From contig JARBJD010000267.1 of the NCBI GenBank assembly GCA_033064195.1, positions 40,578 through 104,577 on the forward strand: a DNA stretch of 64,000 bases. The letters are read 5' to 3'. The notes under the pieces are model-generated. The model saw nothing but the letters and a program-made list of their open reading frames with translations. It was not told the DNA's origin and did no database searches. Positions 21,131 through 33,975 of this stretch are shown one piece after another. A program made the translations under genes and the position numbers. Each line of letters opens with the position of its first letter. The stretch's first letter is position 1. The DNA comes from Blattamonas nauphoetae. Its lineage: Eukaryota > Preaxostyla > Oxymonadida.

Positions 21131-22116
21131 ATGTCTGAAATAGAGCAAGAAAACGTTGAAGCCACCCCAGAGTCTGATTTCTCTCCTTTTTTAGACTATA
21201 TCTCCGCTCCCTACCTTTAATTCACAATTCCTTCTCCATTCCATCAATCACGCATTTCTCTTCGAAATACTCTTTCCACAGACAAGACCGATTTAACAAC
21301 ACCGGATCCACATTCGAATCGGCCAATGATGCAGCCTCAACTGACGACTCTGCGGCCAATCCAGTTACCACACCAAAACAATCAGGGAAAGGTGTGAAGG
21401 GTCTAAGCAAGACAATGCCAGCCAACTCACGCTCTATGAATTCCACACATCGTTCGTCAACTATCCGATCGTACGAAGCGGATGAGTCACTGCAGTATTG
21501 TCATTTCTTGTGTTCTTATTTCAACAAGGCATACTCTCATGATTGACCGTAAAAAACGTTCCCCAGGTCCAATTTACGATATCTCCACTTCCTCTAAGGC
21601 TGTTCTTCCACGCAGCAGAGTGAGCAAGTTCGGAACAGAAGACAGAGCAAAATTCATGTCAACAACCCGATCCATCTCACCCGGTTTGTACTCTCCATTT
21701 TCTAATGTCACTCCAGGGTTTGTGTATAAACCATCGATTGCCTTCTGCTCAAACCGGGCCCGGTCTCCCGGCGCTCGCTGGAGTCGCAATGAACGAACAA
21801 GTGTTCTGATCGACAAAACCCAGAACGATGTTCTCTATGCCCTTCCAAAGCCGGATGTCATTTCCAACGTACCTCGGTTAGTTCTTTTCATCAATATTTT
21901 TCCAGATCCCCCTGCTCCTCCTTCGCCAAAGATGACAGGAACAAATATTTCGTCAGATCGAACCCAAATCCAGGCCCTGGATCGTATAATCCACCTGCAA
22001 CAGGTCTGCACAATGCTTTTTATTCATTGCCCTGTTCAGTTCGCGTAAAGAAGGAGGGAAGCAAGAAGGGGCCGTGGTCTCGTTCAACCAGAGACACCAC
22101 AGATTGGTGTTTCTAG
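21131..22116 (+). CDS. SHIPPO/STPGR (sperm-tail PG-rich repeat) flagellar protein
   Basis: Four exons, introns at 21172-21281, 21495-21528 and 21877-21905 (29 bp). The protein has PG-rich repeats: KRSPGPIYDIS, SRVSKFGTEDR, SISPGLYSP, and NPNPGPGSYNPP after the third intron. ODF3/SHIPPO and STPG proteins with such repeats line or cap doublet microtubules, so a role as a microtubule inner or associated protein of the axoneme is likely. The N-terminus is Ser/Thr/Asn-rich. ATG 21131 is favoured because its exon (MSEIEQENVEATPE) joins in frame; stop TAG at 22114-22116. Confidence 0.8.
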
Positions 22117-22426
22117 CGGACTATTTTGACACATTCTCTTCTGTTACATTTTTTCACTTTACTTTGTCACAATTCACTTATTTCCATATATTAATAGCTT
22201 TTTATTCTCCTGAAGTGACCGGTTTATGTCATCATGGTTCGATCAAATTTGACATGTCCATTCTGCTCAGATCTACACTTCAATCACTCATATCCTTATT
22301 TATCTCCTGACTGCACATTTTCTGCAACCATTTTAAAGGATTCAAGCTACTCTTGCTGCATTCATGTAAACATTCGCAAGTCCTGTCTCTCTTGGTAGGA
22401 TTCGTATTTTTCCCATCTTCACCTTC
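22117..22426. other. Intergenic spacer
   Basis: About 310 bases, AT-rich. A pyrimidine tract ending in AG precedes the next ATG, so a 5' untranslated intron is possible. No other feature is seen. Confidence 0.4.
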
Positions 22427-25169
22427 ATGTCAACTCCACGTAAGCAAAGATCCCTTTTTTCGGTTCCTATTGCTGTCAGAGCTAAACTCCCAGCTGTCCC
22501 TGCTCCTCTCGCCTCAGCGACGCAAGCTCTCCATGAGACGCCTCCTGAGCCCAAATCTTCTTCCATCCCAAGCCAACCAGAGAAGATCATACCCGTCACA
22601 TCGCAAAATCTTCATGAGAAGCCAAATTCAGTGAAAATTCCTTCTATCCAGATCCCAATCAAACGAAAAATCATCGTGGAAGCAGACAGTAGTCAGGAAA
22701 CTTCTCAACCATCATCTCTGACTTTTGCTCAGCCAACTTCCATCATAAAGCTACATAAACAGAAGCCTAAAGCAGAAAAGGATCGACACACCGAGAAGAA
22801 GCCACCACCAAAGAATTCCGAACATCACATCCAAAAACCAAAAGAAAAACCTCTCAAAAGGCACATTTCCCCAGATTTAACCCAAAACTCGTCAATCGCA
22901 GATGAGCTCCCCCAACCGATGCCTCCACACATCACCCAATGGGCAGACGACGTCTTCTCATCTGACGATGATGTTGTGATCGTCACAGACCTTTGGCAAG
23001 TTGAAATAAAAGGCAAGTCGTATCGAAGCTCGACTGGAGAGGGAGTAGATGCTGAAAAAGAGCAGACCAAACTAACCCTCCCTCAGTTTCTTGTCGCAAC
23101 GGTGGAAAGTGCCGAAACTGTGGACACTCGCAATTCCGACTCCATCCGAACATTCCCTGCCCAGCTGCTCCATCTCAAAGACATCCACCCATACACACCA
23201 TCCAACCCCTCCCACGATCTCCCCCACAACCACAACCACACTCTCCCTCCTCTGTCTGTCCTGGCCTTGCCCTTCTTCGAATGCTCCGGCCCTCGCTACA
23301 TCATCCCTCGCGCTCTCTTCGATGCGAGCCTGTCGACGTGGAAGGAGGGCATGCACTGCACTGTCCCTTTCGCCGCTGAAGACGACAGCCAGCCGACATC
23401 CCAATCTGACCCGCCGCGTTTTGTGGAGTGGCAGGAAGCTCGGATCTTCTCGATCTCCCCACCACTCCCTTCTGTCTCGTCCATTCGCGTCATTTTCTAC
23501 GAACAGAACGCGTCGAATGAGGACTTTTACGTTTCGCCGTCACAGCCCAACATCGATTTCTGTTTTTGGGAGCTCCGACCGTCTGAACACTTCACTTCCG
23601 CCGATTCGAAGAAATTTGAGAAATTGCATGCGAATGTCCACAGCTCGCTGTTGGAGAAGATCAGAGTGGAGATGAGTGGGAGGGAGGAGGACGAAGGGGT
23701 GGACGAGCAGAAGAGAGAGCGGAGAAGGCGGAGAGAGGAAGAGAAACGCGCAATGAAGCATCTTCTCCACGAAATGGAGCGAGTCGAGGGAAGCGAGCTG
23801 CTCAGCATGCGACTGAAGCGAGTCAAGGACAGCTCCAAATCAGCAGCAGACAGAGCAAAAGACGCAGAGGAGGAGAGAATCGCGAATGCTGGACCTTTCC
23901 TCAACGACATCGCCAAAAACATGAAATCTCGCAGAATCCGCACGTGGAAACAACTTGTGACCAGTCTGTTGCTCGTCTTTCTCACCTTCTTCACTTTCTC
24001 CCTCTTCAGAACTCCAAGACATGCTCGTTCGCATGGAGAGTGTGTTCTCTGGCACAGAGCGGATGGAGGAGAGAGTGGCTGAGATGGCGAGGCGGGTGTT
24101 GAGCATCAGACTGGCCGAGATCGGCACTGATCGTTGGGAAGGGACGGAACGAGACAGAAAAGATGAGGAAGAGACGAGTCAAGACATCGGTGAAGTGACA
24201 AACGAGAAAGATGAAGAACACGACGAGCCCAGACACCGACAGAAACAGACAAGAAAGAAAGAGTCGAAAGAGGAAGCGGAAAAGCGAAGGAAACGGAAGC
24301 AAGAAGAGCAGGAGAGGCGGGAGAGGGAAGAGGAAGAGCGTGCCAGAATCATTCTGATGCTGATGGACGAGGAGGACAGGATGTTCAACAAATCTCGTCA
24401 GAAATCGAAAAAGAAGACGAAAAAGGCAAAGCCAAGCTGGTCGCAGAAAGAAAGCAGTTACCAAATGAGTGATGAGGATGAAAACATCGAAGAGTCGTCC
24501 GAATCGGATGACGAGACGACAAGTGAAGAGGAACACATCAGCAAACAGAAACGACAGCACAGTTCGGGCACAGAAAAAGACGAAACGCGCGGGAAGAAGA
24601 AAGAAATGAGAAAAACGAAACACGAGTCAGTCCAATCAAGCGATGAAACAGATCAGGATGAAGAAGAGACAGAACACGACCAAACAGAAGAGGAGACAAC
24701 AGAGAAGGACGAAGCGAGGGATGACACAATGCTGATCGACGACGTGCCTGTCCAAAACCCCCATTCCGTTCCCATCCACCACATCGTCTCAGAACTTGCC
24801 GAAATCCACAACTCCCAACTCGCCCTTGCCCACACTCTCCTCGACGAGACCCCGCTGAACACCTCTCTGGTCCCTCCACTCGCTTCAGAGTCGAATCAGC
24901 CAAACGTGGAGACAACCGAGACAGTCGCATTCTCAGACGAGGTCCACGCGGATGACAATTTGTTGATGGGACACAGTTCGTTACCAACCGATTCAGACAC
25001 ACTCATCAAAACAGAAGTCACTCGGACAGTGGTTGTGGAGGACGCGGATGAGAGGGGAGCAGGAGAGATGCAGCCTGTGCAGATTACAGAGACAAAGAAG
25101 ACGTGGGAGGATGCGAGTGGGCAACACGGCATTGAACGGTATTCCCTGCTCATGCGCTCGGAGGAATAA
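22427..25169 (+). CDS. Long charged protein with a folded centre, unknown
   Basis: About 895 residues with one 46-bp intron at 23964-24009 that fuses two open frames into a continuous coiled coil (TWKQLVTKLQDMLVRMESVF). The N-terminal 150 residues are Lys/Pro/Ser-rich and disordered. A folded region (about 180-400) includes FLVATVESAETVDT, WKEGMHCTVPF, FVEWQEARIFSISPPLP and IRVIFYEQNASNEDFYVS, loosely like the Tudor-type segment before the bromodomains of BRWD/PHIP proteins, but no bromodomain or WD repeats are seen. The C-terminal half is highly acidic/basic coiled coil. It could be a chromatin or RNA-processing factor; not recognised with certainty. Confidence 0.6.
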
Positions 25170-25281
25170 CACTTCATTATTTTGGGTGTTCTCTGTTTTA
25201 ACAACAAAGTTGGGTCAGAACAATGAAATAAAAAATAAGGGCGAAGTGTTCTGGAAAGAGGGCGATACAGAGCTGTCCGTC

Positions 25282-27940
25282 TCACTCTGGTTTCTTCTCC
25301 TCGTCTTGTTTCTCTTCAGGGAGATCCTCCTCTTCCTTCTCCTCCGACCTTTCCGTTCTGTCCTCATCGTTCTCCCCATCCGGATCCACCGTGGCGGACT
25401 CCGAGTCCGAGTTCATCTGGTGCTGCCGCGGGAGAAAGTACACACCCGATTTGAGTCTGTCCTTCTTCGGAGTGGTCGCTGACAGCCGCCGTTTTGGACG
25501 ATGCTTTCGAGTGACCGGAGCGAGGAGGTCAGACGGGAGAAGTGCGCCAGATTGTGCCTGCTCGCTGCTGAATGAGACGACGAAGAAGAAACAGGAAGAC
25601 AGAGACAGACTTCCGATGTGCGAGCGGCTGAGCCTGACCTGGACGAACAGCCTCTGCCAGTCCCTGGGACGTGCCATCAGCAGGCGTGTCTGGCTCAGTC
25701 TGCGTTGGATCCTGTGCTGCATCGTGCTGAGGTTGGGTGAGTGGTTTGTTGAGAATGTCACCATCACCCAACTCCTTCCCATTTCCCGCTGTCGGTTGAG
25801 CATCTGTGGGAGAGATAATGACGGCAGAACGATGAGAACACACCTGGCTTGTCCTTTCTGTGGAAAGTGTTCAAAACAAACGTATCGTCCAATCCGAACG
25901 TACTGACAGCAAAGCGCACCGACTCAGGCAAGCTGCGACGATTAAAAGACGACAAACACACCCCGTGAACACTTTCGGCTGATAATGCGAGTTGAGGGCG
26001 AAGGAGAGCCTGTTGTTGTCCATGTCCAGATCGATCACAACTGTCCCTTTGTTCTTCAGCTGCCCAATCCGCTCATTCGGGTTTGCGCACTTCCCGTTCA
26101 CCCAGAGCGAGCCGTCACTGAGCCACACGCCACAACCGAACTGGGAGAGGAGGGAAGAAGGGAAGAACGGACGAGAGGGCGAGGGGGAGAATGGTGACGA
26201 AGGAGAAAGTGCAAACAAGACACTCTTTGAGCCACACATTCGCAGCGTGGTGACCTCGGTTGGTTGGGACGATTCCGACGAACATGTCGCCGGCGTTCTT
26301 GACGACAGAAAGTGTGATGAGCCAGACACCCGACGAGACTGGAGCACTGGAAGAGAGAAGGGAAGAGAGAAACAGAAGTGAGAGGAAGGGAAGAGAAATG
26401 AAGAGAAGAGAGAATGAGATCGAAGGAAGAAGAGGAAGCGACAGAAAGAGAGAAAAGAAGAGAGAAGACAGAAGGAAGAACCACACGTGCAGATTGTGTT
26501 GTATCCCGAGTTGATGTGCACAATCTGTGATCCTTTCCTTTTCCACGCATTCGGCTGGAACAACGTGAAGAAGCTGTTTGTCGTCGATTGACTTTCGTCC
26601 TTCGAAGTGTCTGGAGATGGACTGGCTTCGGGTGGAGTGGCTTCAGTTGGGAGTGATGGATGGGTTGGTGATGAAGAAGGCGAATTCGGCGAAAGAAGAG
26701 ATTGCGAGGACGAGGACGCCTTCTGGTTGAAATGAGAGGCAGGCGAAGGGCTGTCGGATGATGGGGTCTGCGGCATAAGGACTTTTGGGAGGAGAGGGAG
26801 AGGGATGGGGAACGACTGGGTGAGATGATTGCGGGAATAGGCGTGTTTGGGGTTTGTTACGGGGAGGGGATTGGCGGCGTTTGTGGGGGTGTTTTTCTTA
26901 CTCTCTTCTTCTTTCTTTGCCGCTTTCGACGCTCTCGTTTCCTTTGGTTTCATCTTCTCGATTTCTTTTTGGATGGCAGCCTGTTTTTGTGTTTTATACT
27001 TCGATGGAGCTCCTGTGGAAGATGGAATACGTTGTTCATCATCAAGCATGAATCGAATAGAGCGAGCTATTCGATGGATAGCTTTGTTGGAATCAAGAGT
27101 GACAATATCTGAATAATGATACTGTTTAGAACTATAAAAATTAAAAACCTAGAAAGACTAAGAGATCTTTGGATTGTTGGAGAACTTTTGGAGACGCCAT
27201 CAGAACCAGAGTCTGGAATAATCGGAGCAAGTTGAGTCGATGGTGGGTGTCAACGGCTGGGGCAGTTCGAGTCATAAAATCCGCACATTGCTTGATAAAT
27301 AGTGGCCTACATCAATAAATGGGAAATGAAACACCGACAGCACAAATATGATGATTGATAAGAGAAAGGTGAAATACGATGACAAGAATGTGTCAGCTGA
27401 GACGGATCCAGAATGAATCTGCATCTCAACAGATGCAAGAACCTGTTCTGTCGCTTCATTCGGATTGTTCTTTGCGGATTGATGATGAGATGGACAGAAA
27501 AGACGAGATAAAGATTTTGACTTGACAAACGATAAATTGTCTGATAAGGCTTTCTGCGAATGAATGACTTGGAAATCGAGTTTTAGTGTCAGGAAGAAGC
27601 TCCGAAAGAAGGCGAATAAGGTCATATGCAGCATTCTTGTGAAAATATGTCATGAGTAGAGTGTCGACACCTTGAGAGTTTGATCTTGAGTATTCATGCC
27701 AAGATTTGCCAAATTTTCAACAATATTCAACCGAATACATTTAGAAACCAACAAAGAATCTGAATATAAAAATTAGGGGAGGAGATAATAACAGAAATCA
27801 TGATAGAGGTGGATACCTGACAAAATAAGAGCTTTAATGCGAATAATCTTGTTTAGTTGAACTTCAAGAGGTGTTTCCTCGGAAAAAAGATCGAAAATTT
27901 CATCTATAATCCCCCTTTCAGGTTTCTTTTCCAGAGTCAT
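25282..27940 (-). CDS. Helical-repeat (ARM/HEAT-like) plus SPRY-domain protein
   Basis: Multi-exon gene with about nine introns, several of them 34-60 bp. The N-terminal third is a helical solenoid: EIFDLFSEETPLEVQLNKII, NAAYDLIRLLSELLPDTK and RLNLLRLFQTLVLMASPKVL. After IVTLDSNKAIHRIARSIRFM comes a charged Pro/Ser linker, then a SPRY/B30.2 fold: SSGVWLITLSVVKNAGDMFV, GIVPTNRG, FGCGVWLSDGSLWVNGKC, GTVVIDLDMDNNRLSFALNS and KVFTGLPESVRFAVSTFG. The tail is basic then Glu-rich, stopping at 25282. SPRY domains bind protein partners, often within ubiquitin ligases or immune-like receptors. ATG 27940 gives MTLEKKPERGIIDEIF. Confidence 0.72.
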
Positions 27941-28011
27941 TTTCTGTGAGGGGCCGATCAACAAACTTCAAGTCAAATCTTCCATATCTCTTCCTCTCCC
28001 TCGTCATATTG

Positions 28012-30886
28012 ATGAGTGATCCACCTGTGCTTCCGCCACTCATCGTTAAACCCCCAAAACTTGTGTTTTATTATGAAATTCTCCAAAAGAAACTCTTACT
28101 CTGCTTCCGCCTTGAAAATACAACGAAGAACCCAATTCAAATCATCTTTACAGTCCCAAATGAGCAGCAACTCCGGTTTAATTGCGAACAGATCGTATTT
28201 ACACTTTTTTATTCATATCCTCAATTCAGGTTGTCCTGAAGGCTATGGCAGGTGAAGATTTCCAAGTTTTTTGGACTCCTCATCAATATGGCTGTTTTCA
28301 AACTGAGGTGAAAGGAAAAACAGTTTTAATGGTCTTTTGCTCTTGTTCTCACATCATTCAACCAATTCTCAGAATTTTGAGGTTCCTGTCATCGCAATGC
28401 CTGCGTACACACTCACTCTCCTTCCGCCTTTGATCAACTTCGGTTTAATCACCGGACCATCCGAGTATTTATTTATCTCCCTCATTTTGAATCAGGCGCG
28501 ACGTCGTGTACCATTTTGAGTCACAATGGAACATCGCATATCCTTTCATCATCGACACACAGGATATCGACAACGATATCACTGTTTCCTGCCGAGAGGG
28601 TGAGATTCCAGCGGAAGGATCAATCTCTATCCGCATTTCTTACAAACCAAAGAAGATTCCGATTTCACCAATCACCACTGTGCAATTGGGGAAAATCACG
28701 TTATGTGGAGAAGGAATCAAGAAGCGGACAACTCATTTTGAGTGCGTTATTCCAGAGCCAACACAGGAATTCTCGGCAATGACAGCATCACTCGCATCCA
28801 CATCCTCAAGATCCATTCGCGAGCTCAGAAATGCTCGTTCGCACTCTGGACTGACCTCCTCGTTGATGTCATCGCTTGGCTCACGTTCGTCGAGGTGGGG
28901 GACAGGCTCAGACAAGAATAGCTCGTCGTTCTCCTTCAGCATCTCAATGTCCGCCTCTAACGCCGATGATCTCTCCACCGACGGGAAAGATGTCGAGCAT
29001 CGTTCCAAACGTCGCGCTGACAGATTACCATCCCAACCCCATTCATCCCCGTCAGACAAACCACACCGCCACAAACACCGTCACCATCGCTCCTCAAAAC
29101 GCAAATTAGGCTCATCTGGCTCTTCTGTGGACCCTTACTCACTCAGCGACACCTTCTCCGACATGGCTTCAACTGTGGAAGATCCTCGACTAAGAAAAGG
29201 TTCTTCGTCCAAACGAAGCTCCCGCTCAAGCCGCCACATGAGCAGTTTTGGGGGAACTACATTTTCAGACACAACAGGGCTGTCGACGATGGATAGTGAC
29301 AGCATCTTGACGTCTGATCTCTTATCGTCTCTGAACTCCACAACCATCAGCAATTCACTCTCACACGGCACGACATTCTCTTCCCTTCGAGACGGATCCA
29401 GCTCGTCGTTCCCATCCCACTCCACATCCATCCCATCCTCGTTCTCCTCTGCCCCGTCGTCCTCATTCCACACTGCCTCGCTGACAAGCACGCAGAGCAA
29501 ATTCAACTCCTCCACATCGTCCACTCCACTCTCCACCATCTTCTCCGCTTCGGACGCTCTCTCCTCCCGACTCCACTCCACCTCTGCCACGTCCTCCACT
29601 CTTCCATCGTCGTTTGTGTCCAGTTTGGTCAGTTCATCCACAGCACTCCCTCTCTCGTCCTCCATCCCTCTTTCCACTGCTGGCCACACAACCTCACCAA
29701 CATCCACCTCACCCACGACAATGAGTGCATCCCACACAACGACAGACCCAACACACACACCATCAAGCTTGCTGTCGTCGTCTTTCACAATCACCACTGA
29801 ACAACCACAGACAGACACAACAGCAGCTGCATCGTCATTCCACTCCACATCCACCTCCCATCAACCACCGACAACAAACACGAATGCAGAGATTCCCAGC
29901 CCAACCGCCCAAACACCAACCACATCCACCGACACACCCACTCCATCCACACTCCCCAACCAGAAAGCAGACAAACCAGTCCCAAAAGCGGCATCACATC
30001 CGAAACGCCGCCCAGACGCAGACAAGGACTCACTCAAACAAACACACGAGCCCGTCATCTTCACCCTCTCCAACCCACACGCCATCACTGTCACCAACGA
30101 CTTCCCCGCACACATCCCGACTGTCACACACGACTCGCTGATCGCGCTGAATCGCGGATACCCAACAACATCAACAGAGACAGACTCAACCATATTCCCA
30201 ACTGTCACCGACTCGCTCACAATGACCGACTGGTCGTCCAGCGTCATGCCGTCTTCGGAACTCGAGCGACTCATCTCCGAAATCGAGTCTTCAGATAAAG
30301 TTGTCGTCGAACCCAGAATCCCTCTGAAAACGTTCCTTGAGACACAAAAGTTCAACGAGAAGAAGGGGAAGGATAAAGACGGAGAATACTCAACCGCGAT
30401 TGTGATGGACGCCGCTCTCTTCGCCGAAGCAAAGACGCATCTCAAAATGTCTTCACGAGGCAACATTCTTGGCACTTCGGACAATTCAGGATTCCTCCCA
30501 ACGCAACTTGCGATGCTCCACGTCCCTCTGACCATCCCTAACAATCTGATTGCGAAGCGGATGTGTGTGTTTGGGCGAGTGGAACGGATCTTCCGGCCGA
30601 ACAAGACAAGCCAAGTTGTGATTGTCGAGTTCAACAGAATCGCTGACTGCGAGCGGGCGCAGGCTGGGGTGATCCATCGTTATATGGGCGACTACAGACC
30701 CATTCTTCGGAGCAGCGACGCGAAGATCAAAGCGGAGTGGAAGAAGAACAAGCAGGGACCAGTCTCGAACAGGCTGGCCGAGATGATGAAGAGGTGAGTT
30801 GTGTTCTCTTCGAGATTGTGTTGTTATATCTTTGTCTTCATTCCAGTGACAATTGTTTGTTTCCTCTTCTCGAAAACTCGAATTAA
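28012..30886 (+). CDS. MSP/ASH-type protein with long Ser/Thr-rich linker and conserved C-terminus
   Basis: Introns at about 28195-28227, 28322-28369 and 28466-28495 join MSDPPVLPPLIVKPPKLVFY, FRLENTTKNPIQIIFTVP, FEVPVIAMPAYTLTLLPPLI and RDVVYHFESQWNIAYPFII, followed by SISIRISYKPKKIPISP. This strand pattern is that of MSP/ASH modules found in Hydin-like and other flagellar proteins. A linker of about 450 residues, nearly all Ser, Thr, Pro and His, follows. The last 130 residues look folded (IPNNLIAKRMCVFGRVERIF, VVIVEFNRIADCERAQAG). The ORF stops at 30797, but that TGA lies in a strong donor (AG|gtgagt); splicing to 30848 would extend it to TAA 30886. Confidence 0.65.
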
Positions 30887-30912
30887 CATGTTGAGTGAAG
30901 TGCGTAAGACGC

Positions 30913-33737
30913 TCAGAGGCGTTCGAGATCAGCAAAGAACCCTTGAACAAACGCAATCGCAGCAGACACGTCCTGATAGATCCTCTTGTAACACCCTTGG
31001 AATTGTTCCTCGAAGTCCTCCCTGTACAAATGAGGAAGAAGAAGAAAAGACACACAAGTCATCAACAACACTGTTCGTCTCCTCTTCATTCGAACTGTTC
31101 TCGTCGCGCAGTCGGCGCTTCTCTGCTTCGACCAGCTCGCTCAACCCTTCCGAGAACGTGTCCCCGATCCTCTCGATCTCCGCGATGCATTCCTTCATCC
31201 ACACATTCTCGTTGCTGCTCACAATTGGCGCTTCTGTCCTTTCTGCGTGCTTCTCTTCTTCCTGCTCAGCGAGAGCGGGTGCTTGTTCGTCCCTGTCGTC
31301 CTCATCGTCGGAGTCGAGTGCGATCTTCTTCTTTCCTTTCCGTTTTTTGACTTCGTCGAGTTTGATGTTGTATTCTTTGGAGAGTGATTGTTCTGCGATG
31401 AGAGAAGATGATGGGAGGATGAGGAAGAGTGATGGCACGGGAAATGAACGACACCTTCCACTTTTCGGTTGATGTTCTGTTTTTGTTGTTTCTGCTTCTC
31501 TTTCCACTTCTTCCACGCTTTCTTCTTTTTCTGTCCGTCTGCTGGTGTCCCGCCTTCCTGCTTCCCTTCCTCCTCTTCTTCCTCCTTCTTCTTCTCTTGC
31601 TCAGCCTTCTCCTCTTCTTCCTTCCTCTTCTGCTCCTCTTCCTCCTTCCTCTTTCTCTCTTCTTCCTCTTCCTTCTCTTTTCTCTTTCTCATCTCTTCTT
31701 CCTTCTTCGCTGCTTCCTCCCTCACCTTCGCTTCGTCATCTTCCAAAAACGAATCAAAGAAATCTTGATTCTCCTCTCTGATGTCCTTCTTCTCCTTCTT
31801 CTTCGCTTCAGCTTGCTCAATCGCCTCGTTTTGAGCTGCCTTGATTTCATTTCGCTCGATTTCCTTCGCCTTTCGCTTCGAATAGTTCAGTCCTTCCATC
31901 ACCTGCGAACGAAGAGAGAAGGAGACAAATGAAGAATTGGAGAGAGAGGGGGATGAAGGAGGAGACGAACAAAGACATCACATAAATGAAGAATTGGAGA
32001 GTGTGAGGGAGAAGATGACAAACCTCCATTGCAGCGTAGATTGAGTATACGATGCTTCCAACACAGACCGACACGCAATCCACCAACTGCGACGACACTT
32101 CACATCGAAACTCGCTCTCAAACATCTTCACTCCCTTCCTCGCTGAACCCATCAAGAAAAAGAACAGCACACTCTGCTTCTCAGCTCCGTCGATATTCGA
32201 TCCTTTGATGTGCGGCACTCGGAATGTTGTCTGCAGATACTTCACAACCTTCTCCATGTTCTTCTCGAACACCATCATGAAGTTCGTCTGTCCCTGCGGC
32301 GATGGGGCTGCTGATTCGGGGTTCACATCTGCCAGCGACGACAGCTCAGAGTCAGCCTCGTGCGTCTTCTCTCCGCCCAACACCCAAATCTCTGGTGTGG
32401 AGTGTCGGAGGGACGCGAGGAAAGATCGAACCCATTCGCGCTCGGAGTGGTCTGGCCTGTAGAACCACCAGTCTGATGTGAACACGAGCACGTTGTGGTC
32501 TTCCTGCTCGGATTCTTGCACAGCGAAAACCGACGGATCGCACGGATGAGGGAACGAGAACGGGGTGGATGTGGTGTGGACGAGAGAATGGATGACGCTG
32601 GCGTGGGACGACGTGACGGAGGCTGAAATGGGTTTGGATGTCTTTTCAAAAATCGCTGGAAAGCGTGCTTTGATGGCAAGTTGGTCCTTTTCCCACGATT
32701 GGTCCCGCACTGCATCCAGCCGCTCATTTTCTCGGATCTCGTTGATCCACTTCAGAAGCCACGTTTTGGCTCCATTCACGCCGGTTTGGAGTTCGAAGAA
32801 GGGGCGGAAGGCTGTGTCACTGACGCGGTATCCGCTCTGCTGGAGTGTGCGAGCAGGCCTCACTATTTCTTCAATTTTCTCCAACCCATCGCTTGAAAAG
32901 AGAGTTAAGGGGAGGAAAAGTGAGGAATATGAAGAAAAGGACGTACGAGACATGTTTCCGTTGGTTGTTCAATGCGACGATAAGAGGTGGAAGCGGGGAA
33001 GAAAAGACAACGGGTTGTGTTGGTTGGGTTGTATCTTGATCAACCACCGAGAGAATGGACTTGAGAGTCGACGACAGTGCCTGTGTTGTGGTGTCGGTGA
33101 TTTTTGTGATGAATGGTTTGGTAATCTCTGTAACTTTCTCTGAAATTCTGAAAGGGTTCAAAAAACACGGCGAGATCACACTGTTTTCCTGTCTCTCTAA
33201 ATTCTTTCATTGATCCAAAGACCTGAATGACATGAGGAAGAAATGGAGAATAGACCCTTGTTTGCTGCAATATCTTGTTGAAGAAGGCTGTGAACGGTTG
33301 TTTATTCGGGAGATACGTAATTTGGATGATTGAGAAGAGGAGTGCAGAGGCAGCAACCTAGTAGTGAGAATAAAGTGGTAGAGAGCGAGAATCAACAAGT
33401 CCGCAGAACATTGCGAAAAAAGCGGGCAAACATATAATTTATCGCTCACTGGAGAGTTTACAACTTCATGAAGGACAGGTACAAGCCCACTTGTTGCCAG
33501 GAAAGGAGCTAAGCGGTAGTCTGACGAAACGCACGGAAAAAATGTAAGTGATGATGAAGGGCGCAAATTACGCAGACCAATCTTGATAATTCGTTCTAGT
33601 GAGCCAATATAATTCAGTTTTGCGTTTTCATCACCCTCTTTTATCGATTCAACTGAGTTGGCGATAAACGTCGAGATATCTCCCCCTCCTGCAATCTTGA
33701 GATCGAAGAAGGATGAAAAAAGTGATGGAAAATCCAT
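30913..33737 (-). CDS. Helical-repeat protein with long acidic coiled coil, unknown
   Basis: Begins MDFPSLFSSFFDLKIAGGGD at 33737 and joins a series of short helical exons (FLATSGLVPVLHEVVNS, QTRVYSPFLPHVIQVFGSMK, EKVTEITKPFITKITDTTTQ) across introns including one of 34 bp. A central globular region follows (NVLVFTSDWWFYRPDHSERE, FMMVFEKNMEKVVKYLQTTF, CVGSIVYSIYAAMEVMEGLN), then about 170 residues of Lys/Glu coiled coil and a Lys-rich end. The last exons finish REDFEEQFQGCYKRIYQDVS and stop at TGA 30913-30915. The centre plus coiled coil faintly resembles the CCDC47 layout, but the match is too weak to name it. Confidence 0.6.
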
Positions 33738-33975
33738 TTATTATAGTTGGGAAGGACAAATTAGATCCATAATATTCAAGAAACATAATAATGCGATGAA
33801 AAAGTTATCATTGACAAACAGCCTGAATCTCTTGTGCGAATCCGAATGATGATTCCTCAGATGAATTACCCAATGACATATATTGATTTATGTTCTGAAG
33901 GTCAAGAACTAAACGATGAGGAGCGAGAGTTCGGAAAAAGAAATTTGGATTGGTCTGATCTGTCTGTACTCAGTC

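Noticed and set aside
29135-29854. Minus-strand 239-codon ORF
   Set aside because: Antisense of the Ser/Thr-rich linker of the MSP-type gene; no independent support.
31429-31932. Plus-strand Leu/Phe/Ser ORFs resembling a membrane protein
   Set aside because: Shadow of the Lys/Glu coiled coil on the minus strand; the apparent hydrophobicity comes from complementing GAA/AAG codons.
30913-33737. CCDC47 (PAT complex)
   Set aside because: The order globular region then Lys/Glu coiled coil is similar, but the spliced gene continues upstream into helical-repeat exons, and no transmembrane segment was found.
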